Notes under the pieces: model-generated
Told to the model about the DNA's origin: nothing
The model's input: only the letters and a program-made list of their open reading frames with translations
Databases searched by the model: none
Part shown: positions 27,954 to 36,740 of the stretch, piece by piece
How the letters are laid out: each line of letters begins with the position of its first letter
Position numbering within the stretch: position 1 is the stretch's first letter
Source: Phytohabitans suffuscus
GTDB taxonomy: Bacteria; Actinomycetota; Actinomycetes; Mycobacteriales; Micromonosporaceae
Assembly (NCBI RefSeq): GCF_011764565.1
Contig: NZ_AP022871.1
Coordinates: 9,424,320 to 9,488,319, forward strand
Direction of reading: 5' to 3'
DNA length: 64,000 bases
Translations under genes and position numbers: made by a program

Positions 27954-29641
27954 ATGCGCGGTGATCGAGGTTCTGTTCTGGGCCAGGCGATCGGCGGCCA
28001 GCGGCGGTACGTCGGGCTGGCGGCTCTGCTGGCGGCCGGACATCAGGCGGGCGAGGCACTCGTGCCCGTACTGATCGGTGTGGTCATCGACAGCGCGGTC
28101 GCGACCGGCTCGGTGAGCCGGCTCGTGCTGTGGCTGGCGGTGCTGGGCGGCGTCTTCGCGGTGCTGTCGTTCAGCTGGCGGTTCGGCGCGCGGGCCGCCG
28201 AGCGGGCGTCCGAGTGGGCCGGCCACGACCTGCGGGTACGGCTCACCCGCCGCATCCTCGACCCGCGCGGCGGCGCCGAGACCGGCCGCCTGGCCGGCGA
28301 GCTGACCAGCATCGCCACCGGCGACGCCCGGCGCGTGGGCGGCGTCAACGTGGTCCTGCCCTCCGCGGTCGCCGCGCTCACCGGCCTGCTGGTCAGCGCC
28401 GTCGCGCTGCTGTGGATCTCGGTCCCGCTCGGCCTCGTCGTCCTGCTCGGCGCGCCCCCGCTGCTGTGGCTCGGCCACCTGCTGGGCCGCCCGCTGGAGC
28501 GGCGCAGCGCCGTCGAGCAGGAGCGCGCCGCCCACGCCTCCGGCGTCGCCGCCGACCTCGTCGCCGGGCTGCGGGTGCTCAAGGGCATCGGCGCCGAACG
28601 CGCGGCCGTGGCCCGCTACCGGGGTACCAGCCAGGAGTCCCTCGCCGCGACGCTGCGCGCCGCCCGCACGCAGGCCGCGCACGACGGAGCCATCCTGGCC
28701 CTGACCGGACTCTTCATCGCCGCGGTCGCGCTCGTCGGCGGGCGCCTGGCCGCCGCCGGCGACATCAGCGTCGGCGACCTCGTGGCGGCCGTCGGCCTGG
28801 CCCTGTTCCTGCTCAACCCGTTGCAGCTCTTCGCCTGGGTCAACGCCGAGCTGGCCCAGGGCCGCGCCTCGGCGAAGCGGATCGCCGCGGTCCTCGCCGC
28901 GCCGCCGGCGGTCACCGCGGGCGGGGCCGCGCCGCCCGAGCCGGTACGCGGTCACGTCCGCCTCCGCGGCGTGCACCACGGGCCACTGTCCGGTGTGGAC
29001 CTGGAGGTGGCCCCCGGCGAGCTGCTCGGCGTCGTCGCCCCGGACCCGGCCGCCGCCACGGCGCTGCTGTCCACACTGGCCCTCGACGCCGAGCCGGCGC
29101 GGGCACGGTGGCCCTCGACGGCGTCCCGCTGTCCACACTGGACCCGGCCGGCCTGCGCGGCGCCATCGTCGTCGCCGCCCACCACGCCACCCTCTTCTCC
29201 GGCTCCCTGCTGGCGAACGTCACCCCGGCCGGCCCCGCCGCCGGCGAGGCGGTCCGCCGCGCGATGGCCGCCGCCACCGCCGACGAGGTGGCCCGCGGCC
29301 TCCCGGACGGCGCGGACACGCCGCTCGGCGAGCGCGCGCAGTCGCTGTCCGGCGGGCAGCGCCAGCGCGTCGCACTGGCCCGCGCGCTCGCCGCCGACCC
29401 GCCGGTCCTGGTGCTGCACGACCCGACGACGGCGGTGGACGCGGTGACGGAGTCCCGGATCGCGGCCGGCATCCGCGAGGTACGCGCCGGCCGCACCACC
29501 ATCGTCGTCACCACCAGCCCGGCCCTGCTCGCCGCGACCGACCGCGTGGCCGTGCTCGACGGCGGTACGGTCACCGCGTCGGGCCGCCACGCCGACCTCG
29601 TCGCCGCCGACGCCGCCTACCGCGCGGCGGTGCTGCGGTGA
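27954..29641 (+). CDS. ABC transporter half-subunit (degenerate Walker A), frameshifted near 29101
   Basis: An N-terminal transmembrane domain of about six helices is followed by a nucleotide-binding domain. That domain has no Walker A lysine (GVVAPDPAAATALL replaces GxxGxGKS), but has an intact signature (SLSGGQRQRVALA) and a Walker B variant LVLHDPTTAVD. The frame changes at the GGG run 29101-29103; one extra G joins EPARG to TVALDGVPLSTLD and yields one protein of about 562 residues ending at 29641. It forms a heterodimer with the next gene. The iron box and neighbouring FecCD genes suggest siderophore export or IrtAB-like import. Confidence 0.85.
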
Positions 29642-31461
29642 GCGACCACACCGAACTGCTTCCCACCGCGGCTCCGCCGCCCACCGCGACTCCGCTGCCC
29701 ACCTCGACTCTGCTGCCCACCGCGACGGGGCGGCAGACCTGGGCGGCCGTACGCGAGCTGCTGCGCGGCCGGCGGCTCATGGCGGCCGGGGCGTTCGCGG
29801 TGCTCGTGGCGGCCACCGCCGCCGGCCTGCTCACCGCGCCACTGCTCGGGCGGATCGTCGACCTGGTCGCCGGCGGGGAGCCGGCGAGCGCGCTCACCAC
29901 GCCGGTCGTGCTCCTGGCCGCCGTCGCGGTCGTCCAAGGTGGACTCACCGCGCTGGGCGTGGCGCTCGTCGCGGGGCTGGGCGAGCGGATGCTGGCCAGC
30001 CTCCGCGAACGGTTCGTGGCGCGGGCGCTCCGGCTGCCCCTGGAGCGGGTCGAGCGGGCCGGCTCGGGCGACCTCAGCGCCCGGGTCACCGCCGACGTGT
30101 CCATCGTGGCCGAAGCCGTGCGGCGCGCCCTGCCCCAGCTCGCCCGCTCCTGCCTCACCATCGTGCTCACCCTCGCCGGGCTCGCGGTGCTGGACTGGCG
30201 GTTCCTGCTCGCCGCCCTGCTCGCCGTGCCGGTACAGGCACACACCGTGCGGTGGTACGTGCGCCGGGCCGTCCCGCTCTACGCCGAGCAGCGGGTCAGC
30301 GTCGGCGCGCAGCAGCAGCAACTGCTCGACACCGTGGGCGGCGCGGCGACGGTGCGGGCGTTCCGCCTCGGCGACCGCCACGCCGGCCTGGTCACCGAGC
30401 GCTCGGCCGCCACGGTCACCCTCGCGCTGCGGGCGGTACGGCTGATCACGCGCTTCTTCGGGCGGCTCAACCTGGCCGAGTACGTCGGGCTCTGCGCGGT
30501 GCTGGTCACCGGGTTCGTGCTGGTCCGCGCCGACGCCGCCACCATCGGCACGGCGACCGCCGCCGCCCTGTACTTCCACAACCTCTTCAACCCCATCAAC
30601 GTCGCGCTGTCGCTCGTGGACGACGCCCAGGTGGCCGCCGCCGGCCTCGCCCGCCTCGTCGGCGTCGCGTCGCTGCCCGCCACCCCGGACACCGCCACCC
30701 CGGACACCGCCGCCCCCGAGGTCGCCGGCGGCTCGCTCAAGGCGGCCGGCCTCGGCCACTCGTACGTGCCCGGCCACCCCGTGCTGCGCGACGTCGACCT
30801 GCACGTCGAGCCCGGCGAGCGGGTCGCGCTGGTCGGCGCCAGCGGCGCCGGGAAGACCACGGTCGCCAAGCTCGTCGCCGGCATCCACCGCCCGACCACC
30901 GGCACCGTCCACCTCGGCGGCGTCAGCCTCGACGAGCTGGGCCCGGCCGCGACCGGCGGCACCGTCGCGCTGATCACCCAGGAGGTACACGTCTTCGCCG
31001 GCCGCCTCGACGACGACCTGCGCCTCGCCCGCCCCGGCGCCACCGACGCGCAGCTGCGGGCCGCGCTCGACCGGGTCGGCGCCCTCCCCTGGGCCGACGC
31101 GCTCCCGGACGGGCTGTCCACCGTGGTCGGCGAGGGCGGGCACACCCTCACCGTCACCCAGGCCCAGCAGCTCGCCCTCGCCCGGCTGGTGCTGGCCGAC
31201 CCGCCGATCGCCGTCCTGGACGAGGCGACCGCCGACGCCGGCAGCGCGGGCGCGCTCGTACTGGAGGAGGCGGCCGCCGCCGCACTCGCCGGCCGCACCG
31301 GCCTGGTGGTCGCCCACCGCCTCACCCAGGCCGCCACCGCCGACCGGATCATCGTGCTGGAGGCCGGCCGCGTGGTCGAGTCCGGCACCCACGAGGCCCT
31401 GGTCGCCGCCAGCGGCCGCTACGCCACCCTCTGGGCCGCCTGGTCCACCGCCCGCCCCTGA
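29638..31461 (+). CDS. ABC transporter half-subunit (canonical Walker A, degenerate signature)
   Basis: A 607-residue fusion of a six-helix transmembrane domain and a nucleotide-binding domain. Walker A is intact (GASGAGKTT, near residue 400) and Walker B reads IAVLDEATAD, but the signature is VTQAQQ instead of LSGGQ. This complements the partner subunit, giving one functional ATP site at the dimer interface. The N-terminus has a Thr/Pro repeat (PTATPLPTST). The GTG start overlaps the upstream stop (GTGA). The substrate is likely a siderophore, inferred from iron-box control. Confidence 0.9.
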   Translation: MSDHTELLPTAAPPPTATPLPTSTLLPTATGRQTWAAVRELLRGRRLMAAGAFAVLVAATAAGLLTAPLLGRIVDLVAGGEPASALTTPVVLLAAVAVVQGGLTALGVALVAGLGERMLASLRERFVARALRLPLERVERAGSGDLSARVTADVSIVAEAVRRALPQLARSCLTIVLTLAGLAVLDWRFLLAALLAVPVQAHTVRWYVRRAVPLYAEQRVSVGAQQQQLLDTVGGAATVRAFRLGDRHAGLVTERSAATVTLALRAVRLITRFFGRLNLAEYVGLCAVLVTGFVLVRADAATIGTATAAALYFHNLFNPINVALSLVDDAQVAAAGLARLVGVASLPATPDTATPDTAAPEVAGGSLKAAGLGHSYVPGHPVLRDVDLHVEPGERVALVGASGAGKTTVAKLVAGIHRPTTGTVHLGGVSLDELGPAATGGTVALITQEVHVFAGRLDDDLRLARPGATDAQLRAALDRVGALPWADALPDGLSTVVGEGGHTLTVTQAQQLALARLVLADPPIAVLDEATADAGSAGALVLEEAAAAALAGRTGLVVAHRLTQAATADRIIVLEAGRVVESGTHEALVAASGRYATLWAAWSTARP

Positions 31462-31525
31462 TCGCGCCCGCTCCCTGATCCCGCCCTCCCCTGACCCGCC
31501 CTCCCCTGATCGCGTCCGCCTGCCA
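31458..31525. repeat. Degenerate tandem repeats at the end of the ABC transporter gene
   Basis: Units of the type CCCTGATCSCGCCCTCC run on from the last codons of the transporter; the first includes its TGA stop. Confidence 0.6.
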
Positions 31526-31527
31526 GA

Positions 31528-31710
31528 ATGGGCCACGTGGATTGGTACGAGCGCAACGACCACGGCGCGTTCGGCCGGTACGACGACGCCGGCGACACCC
31601 GCTGCCCGACCTGCTACGTGCCCCCCGGGGCCCCGCACATGAACTCCTGCGACGACACCGGCACCTGGCGCGGCGACGACCCCCGCGAGTCCTCCAACCC
31701 CGACGAATAG
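31528..31710 (+). CDS. Small hypothetical protein with a CxxC pair
   Basis: A 60-residue acidic protein, WYERNDHGAFGRYDDAGDT followed by CPTC and a third cysteine 13 residues later, which could bind zinc. There is no recognisable family. The composition looks protein-like rather than like a shadow frame, but no ribosome binding site precedes the ATG; a GTG at 31537 is an alternative start. Confidence 0.5.
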   Translation: MGHVDWYERNDHGAFGRYDDAGDTRCPTCYVPPGAPHMNSCDDTGTWRGDDPRESSNPDE

Positions 31711-31805
31711 CGCAGCCGCCCATCCAGGGATCAGGCCCGCGAGCAGGGCAGACGGCCCCGACGCGGCTCGGGTCTGTCCACAGTGCCCGGTGTAGGCCAC
31801 CACCC

Positions 31806-31912
31806 CTACGAGTTCGGCGCCGCCGCCACCCCAGCCCTCGAACGCGCGGCCCCCGGCCACAGATCGTGGTACAAAACTGCCCCCAGAGGGCGGATCCATA
31901 CCACGATCCGCC
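31806..31912 (+). repeat. Palindromic repeat family A, extended copy
   Basis: Arms ATCGTGGTA (31863-31871) and TACCACGAT (31899-31907) with inner GCCCCCAGAGGGC. The block GCCCTCGAACGCGCGG precedes the hairpin, as in the inverted copy at 3898-4005. Confidence 0.75.
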
Positions 31913-32016
31913 TAACGTCCGTCTGGTGGCCGGTTACCCGCTGATTCCGAGTGAACGGTCACCGCGCCGACCGCCCCCCTCCGTGGTCGAGGCTCTGGGA
32001 TCGGCCCGAGGCGCGG

Positions 32017-32062
32017 ATCGTGGCACCTGGCTGTTGTTTCAGGTGCGGCCGCGTACCACGAT
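32017..32062. repeat. Palindromic repeat family A, diverged copy
   Basis: Arms ATCGTGGCAC and GTACCACGAT with one mismatch; the inner part has diverged (cacctgg...aggtgcg). Confidence 0.6.
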
Positions 32063-32182
32063 CAGCCCGGACTCAGCCGTCACCGATGTCGATCAAGGCC
32101 CGTGCACCTCGATCCCGGGACGGGTCCGGCCCGGCGTCGCCGGTCACCGTCAGATCCACGACCGACAGCACAATCCCAGCAG

Positions 32183-32228
32183 ATCGTGGTACGAAACAGC
32201 CCCCAGAGGGGCGGATCCATACCACGAT
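32183..32228. repeat. Palindromic repeat family A, copy
   Basis: Arms ATCGTGGTA (32183-32191) and TACCACGAT (32220-32228) with inner GCCCCCAGAGGGGC. It is nearly identical to the copy at 31863 and to the reverse complement of the copy at 3900, including the trailing CCGAAA. Confidence 0.75.
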
Positions 32229-32501
32229 CCACCGAAACCCCGTCCGCGTGGACCACGAGCCCCGGTCTCAGACCCCGCACCCAGCGGACAGACCGTCAGA
32301 AAGCAACCAGCCACAAAGGCCACTGTGGACAGACCCTGAGGGCTCCCTGGAGAGACACGACGGCGACCCGGCGGCCGGAGACGCAGCGATACTCCCGGCC
32401 ACGGTTCCGCAGGTCACAGCAACCCTCGAACTCGCCCATCGAGGTCACTGTGGACAGGCCCGTCGGTCCGGCGGCGTTCAACCCCGGATCTGGACTTGAG
32501 T

Positions 32502-32563
32502 GAGCTGCCGCGATGTCCGCGGTGGTCCGGACCGTCGCTCCCGCGGCCCCACCCTCCGCGGTC
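32502..32563 (-). repeat. 62-base repeat family B, inverted copy
   Basis: Starts GAGCTGCCGCGATGTCCGCGG and is the reverse complement of the 4844-4905 copy with very few differences. Confidence 0.75.
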
Positions 32564-33184
32564 CGCACGATCACACCGAGCCGGACCCGCCACCCCGGGG
32601 AGGCCATCCAGGTCCGTCCGCGACGGACCGTCCGTCCCGCGAAGGCTCGGATCATGCCGCTGCCGCGGGGGTGTCTCCTGATCGGCACGGGTGGATCGTG
32701 TCGCGCGGCGTCCGTGTCGAGTAACTGCCCCTCCAGGGGCAACGGGTCACCACGGACGGTCCGCGCAGCCGCCGATCGAGGGATCCGGATCCGGGCGGGC
32801 CGAACCCGACCCGAAAGCTCTATGGATCGCGGGCTGGACCCGATCGCGCGTAGGCTCACCGTGCCTGCGGCCGGCATCGGGGGCGGCGTGCCCCAGGCTC
32901 CCGCGGGGCTTGGTCCTGCTCCGCGCAGCCTGGTCAGGGTCCGGCTCCCGTGACCGCCGCGCGACCCCGATCCGGCGCCGCGTCCTCAGCGCTCGGGTCG
33001 CACACCCCCGGGGCGAGCCGGCACCGTCGGCCTGCCGCCGGGGGCGGATGTGGGTGCAGCTGGGCGCACCGGTGCGCCCAGCTTCAGAGCGTCCCGGACG
33101 GGTTACCCCGCCTCGGGTCCGAGGCCCCACCTTCCGGGATCGGGGCTCACCGTCCGGGATCGGGGCTCACCGTTGGGGTCGTGC

Positions 33185-33246
33185 GACCGCGGAGGGTGAG
33201 GCCGCGGGAGCGACGGTCTGGACCGGCGCGGACGTCGCGGTAGCTC
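33185..33246 (+). repeat. 62-base repeat family B, direct copy
   Basis: Starts GACCGCGGAGGGTGAGGCC and ends GTCGCGGTAGCTC. It lies about 30 bases beyond the 3' end of the minus-strand membrane protein gene. Confidence 0.75.
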
Positions 33247-33277
33247 GAAATCTTGGAAAGGGTCCGGCGACTCGCTC

Positions 33278-33901
33278 TCAGGGTGCGGGTGGCTGGAAGG
33301 GCGGGCGCGGCACCGGTGGGTCGGCGGGGGCGGCCGCGTGCACGGCACGCCGGACCAGGCGCGGCACGCGGCGGGTGCCCAGGGTGCGGTCGGCCAGCTC
33401 CAGCAGCTCCAGCAGGGCGAAGAGTCCGAGCACGACGATCGCCGCCACCCGGAGCGGGGCGACCGGGCCGCGGGGCACGAGGGCGACCATCAGGCCGGCG
33501 GTCAGGGCGAGGATCGCGATGTTGTAGCGGACGCGGGTGCGGCGGACCAGGTGTGCCCAGCAATCGCGGTGGTGGCGCAGCTCCCAGGCGACGACCGCCT
33601 GGCGGGCCGGGTCGTCGAAGTCGGGGTACCACTCGCGGACCTGTGCGGGTGACACCGCGTAGCCGCGGGCGCGGGCGTTGAGCTGTACGACCTGGAGGAA
33701 CAGGACGGCGGCGAGCGCGAGCAGCAGCAGGGCCGCGTCGGGGTGGCGCAGGCTGTCGGCGCCGGGGACGAGCAGGCCGATCAGCGCCACCGCGAAGCCG
33801 GCGAGCAGCGGTGCCGCCACGCCGCCCAGGCTGTCGACGGCGGTGAACGCGCCGTACGGCTCCGGCGGCGCGGGCCACCGGGGCTCCTCGCGCGCGGTCA
33901 C
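33278..33901 (-). CDS. Hypothetical membrane protein
   Basis: A 207-residue protein with four likely helices: two near residues 30-75 (PLLAGFAVALIGLLV, ALLLLALAAVLFLQVVQL) and two near 130-175 (NIAILALTAGLMVALV, AAIVVLGLFALLELLEL). Between them is a soluble loop with REWYPDFDDPARQAVVAWELRHH. I recognise no family. The GTG start overlaps the stop of the zinc-ribbon protein gene, so it is co-translated with it. Confidence 0.75.
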   Translation of the reverse strand: MTAREEPRWPAPPEPYGAFTAVDSLGGVAAPLLAGFAVALIGLLVPGADSLRHPDAALLLLALAAVLFLQVVQLNARARGYAVSPAQVREWYPDFDDPARQAVVAWELRHHRDCWAHLVRRTRVRYNIAILALTAGLMVALVPRGPVAPLRVAAIVVLGLFALLELLELADRTLGTRRVPRLVRRAVHAAAPADPPVPRPPFQPPAP

Positions 33902-35001
33902 GGCTCCACCGTGAAGACGACGTTGGTGCCGTTGCTGCTGATCTGGCCGCGCACGTCGAACTCGTAGCGCTCGACGTCGGTCGGCTCGAACGCCGAGGTG
34001 GTGCGCGCCGTGCACTCCACGACCCCGAACGTCTCGGCCCGGGCGTAGGCGAGGCCCTCCTCGGTGAGCTGGTAGCCCATCCGCGGGTACTGCACGACCC
34101 GCCACTGGACCGAGGTGGTCTCGTAGAAGCCCTGGTACCGGAAGGGGCAGTCGGGCGGCGCGGCGACCTTCTGGCTCGCGCACCCGTCCAGGTAGCCGCG
34201 GATCTGGGTCTCCGCCGCCTGCTGCGCCTGGACCCGCAGCCGCGGCACCAGGCTCGCCGCGTCGCCGGTGCCGGTGCGGACCGTGACCGGCTCGACCTCG
34301 GTGAGCGGGGTCTGTGGCGCCCGTACCGTGTAGGCGCCCGGAAAGACCAGGATCCGCCCGCCTTCGCTGGCGTAGACCGGCGCGCCCGCGACCGTCACGG
34401 TGGTCAGCCCCGCCGCCGCGACCGGCAGCTCGTGGAGCGCGTTGGTGATGTCCCACCGCTGGAAGGTGTGCCCCGGCCCGCCCAGCCGGCGCAGCGCGAG
34501 GTCTCCCTGGTACGCCACGCCGGAGACCTGGTAGGCCACCTGGGCGGTGGCGCGGTCGCCGTCGGTGTCGAGCCGCTCAAGCCGGAACCCGTCCGGCGGC
34601 GTGTAGTCGGGGCTGGCGAGCGAGGCGAGCGCGGGATGCGCGGCCCGCTCGAGGTCCTCGGCGTACACGTACCGCCAGGCGGCGTCCGCGTCGCGGTCGG
34701 CGAGCGCGCCGAAGTAGTCGTGCACGGTGTCGCCCGGCCCGAAGAACACGGACCGGACGACCAGCACCGGCGCGGTGAGCACGACGATGGCCAGCGCGAC
34801 GGCGACCAGCGAGATCAGCGCGGCCGGCGCGGGGCGGGTGGGCAGCAGAGCGCCGCGCGCGGACGGCTCGGCGGCGGCGCGGGCGGCGGCCACCTCGGCC
34901 TCGTGCCCCGGCTGGGCGTGGCCGCAGGTGCGGCAGTACGGCGCGGCGGCGGAGATCTCCGCGCGGCAGCGCGGGCACGGGATGTGGACGTCGACCAGCA
35001 T
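33898..35001 (-). CDS. Zinc-ribbon membrane-anchored protein of unknown function
   Basis: A 367-residue protein. A zinc ribbon (CPRC ... CRTC, residues 9-26) is followed by an Ala-rich linker, one transmembrane helix near residues 62-84 (ALISLVAVALAIVVLTAPVLVV) and an extracytoplasmic part with an NTF2-like start (DTVHDYFGALADRDADAAWRYV). The ATG follows a good GGAGGTGA ribosome binding site embedded in the end of the peptidase gene. It is grouped with an M48 peptidase that also starts with a zinc ribbon, suggesting a shared membrane quality-control role, which is inferred. Confidence 0.78.
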   Translation of the reverse strand: MLVDVHIPCPRCRAEISAAAPYCRTCGHAQPGHEAEVAAARAAAEPSARGALLPTRPAPAALISLVAVALAIVVLTAPVLVVRSVFFGPGDTVHDYFGALADRDADAAWRYVYAEDLERAAHPALASLASPDYTPPDGFRLERLDTDGDRATAQVAYQVSGVAYQGDLALRRLGGPGHTFQRWDITNALHELPVAAAGLTTVTVAGAPVYASEGGRILVFPGAYTVRAPQTPLTEVEPVTVRTGTGDAASLVPRLRVQAQQAAETQIRGYLDGCASQKVAAPPDCPFRYQGFYETTSVQWRVVQYPRMGYQLTEEGLAYARAETFGVVECTARTTSAFEPTDVERYEFDVRGQISSNGTNVVFTVEP

Positions 35002-35003
35002 GC

Positions 35004-36430
35004 TCACCTCCGGGCCGGCACGAGCGGGTAGTCGACGCCCTCGCGCTCCAGCGCCTCCAGCCGCAGTTCGGTCGGCGGGTGCGAGGCGCAGATCACCTCG
35101 TCCCAACCGTTGCGGCTGCCGTCGACGCTGCGCCGCAGCCGCCCCAGCACCAGCCGCAGGCCGTCGCGGTGGCCGGCGAGCACGGCGCCCTGGTCGGCCC
35201 GGTACTCGGCGGTCCGCGCCGACATCGACTGCAGCGGCACGATGAAGTAGCGCACCGAGACGAGCACCGGCCAGGCGACCGAGATCGCGAGGAAGCGCAC
35301 GATGCTGTTGTCGAAGATCCGCAACACGAGCGTCGCGGCCCGGTGCGCGATGTAGAGCGGGAGCGCCACGCCGCGCACGAAGAGCCCGGCCACACCGTCG
35401 GCGTTGTGCCAGTGGGCCAGCTCGTGGCTGAGCACGCCGGCCACCGCCTCGCGGTCGTACTCGAACTCCAGCAGCAGCCCACGCTGCACCACGATGTGCC
35501 GCGTGTACGCGAACGCGTTGGGCACCCGCCCGTCGTCGACGAGCAGGCGGGGCAGGTTGGGCAGGCCCATGCGCTGCCCGCACTCGTGCAGGATGGGCAG
35601 CAGGAACTCCTCCTCGCGCCGGCTCATCCGCCGCGCGCCGCCCAGCCGCAGCCGCCACGGCTCCAGCACGGTGCCGTAGATCGTGTAGAGCACGCCGACC
35701 AGCAGCCCGAGCAGGACGTTGAGCAGGACCACGACCAGCGTCACCACCGGATCGTCCATATAGTCCACGAGCCACGGCGCGAGCAGCCCGCCCGCGAACC
35801 CGCTCAGCGCCCCGAGCACGACGCCGCCCAGCGCGCCCAGCCCGCCCCGCCCAGCGTGGAGAAGGACGCCAGCACCTCGCCGATCACCGGCACGTCCTCG
35901 AACGCCTCGCCGGCGACGGCCGCGCCACCGACCAGGCCGACGATGCCGCCCACCACCGCGCCGGTGAGCGCGAGCGCGACCGCGACCGGCAGCCCGAACC
36001 ACCCGCCGACCAGCGCCGCGACGATCGCCCGCCAGTCCCGCCCGATCCCGGCCACCAGCCACCACCCCGCCGACGGGTAGCCGGCCGGCCGGTGCGAGAA
36101 GAGCCCGAGCCTGCCGGCCGCCGGCACGCCGCCGCTGTCCGAGGCGGGGGCGGGGCGTCCGCGCTGCGCCGGCACGAGGGCCGCCGGCGGCGGGTCGGCG
36201 GCAAGGGCGGGAGGAGCCGGCACGGGTACCGCCGGTGCCGCGTGGCGGCTCGACGAGGGCGGCACGATCGGCCGGGGCGGGGGTGGCAGGGCGGCCGCCG
36301 GGGCGGTCACCGCGCCGGCGTCGGGGACCTGCGCGGCGGGCGCGGCGGACGCCCCGGTGACCGGCGCGTCGCAGGCCGGGCAGCGCTCGGCCGTGCCGGT
36401 CAGCGGTTCCCCACACTGCGAGCAACGCAC
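35004..36430 (-). CDS. M48 family metallopeptidase with N-terminal zinc ribbon (frameshifted near 35841)
   Basis: The N-terminus is a CSQC ... CPAC zinc ribbon followed by a Pro-rich linker and Gly-rich hydrophobic helices. The C-terminal half is an M48 (HtpX/Ste24-like) peptidase with HELAH in VLSHELAHWHN and further hydrophobic segments; the downstream metal-ligand glutamate region reads RTAEYRADQGAV. The frame changes near the CCC at 35841-35843: one extra base joins FSTLGGAG to LGALGGVVLGALSGFAGG. The whole protein would be about 475 residues and membrane-bound, degrading membrane or misfolded proteins. Confidence 0.83.
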
Positions 36431-36459
36431 CGGGCAGCCCTTTCCGTTCGTGAGAACAT

Positions 36460-36540
36460 TTCTGGATCAGGGAGCTTCTGGATCAGGGGAGCTTCTGGAT
36501 CAGGGAGCTTCTCGATCAAGGGCATTTCTCGATCAAGAGC
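36460..36540. repeat. Five 16-17-base tandem repeats in the divergent promoter gap
   Basis: TTCTGGATCAGGGAGC units at 36460, 36476 (17 bases), 36493, 36509 and 36525, the last two diverged to CTCGATCAAG. They begin 30 bases upstream of the M48 start. The rest of the 36431-36740 gap is AT-richer and probably holds promoters for both genes; none is clear. Confidence 0.85.
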
Positions 36541-36740
36541 GCCGATTTCCGCGTTGGCAATAGTGGTGTGCCCCGCCTTATCCCGTCAAGCGTCTTCGGC
36601 GCACGGAACAGCCTCGATCGGAAAGGCCATTGTGCGCGGTTGGTTCATTCGGTATTACTGGTGGGCCCTGGCCGTGCGAATGGTCGGAATGCCGGTCACG
36701 GTGCACCTGCTCGCGATCTCACAAAGGCACGGGGACGCGC

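Larger units (their letters stand above)
31711..33277. repeat. Gene-free region built of degenerate palindromic repeats (region 2)
   Basis: About 1.55 kb without a convincing gene, sharing its repeat families with 3546-5219. Family A hairpins lie at 31863-31907, 32017-32062 and 32183-32228; the 62-base family B block at 32502-32563 (inverted) and 33185-33246; and TGTCCACAGTG-type motifs near 31769, 32321 and 32447. It separates the iron-transport locus from an unrelated membrane-protein operon. Confidence 0.7.

Noticed and set aside
32691..33527. Open frames across gene-free region 2
   Set aside because: They read through the 62-base repeat in different frames in different copies, so coding is unlikely.
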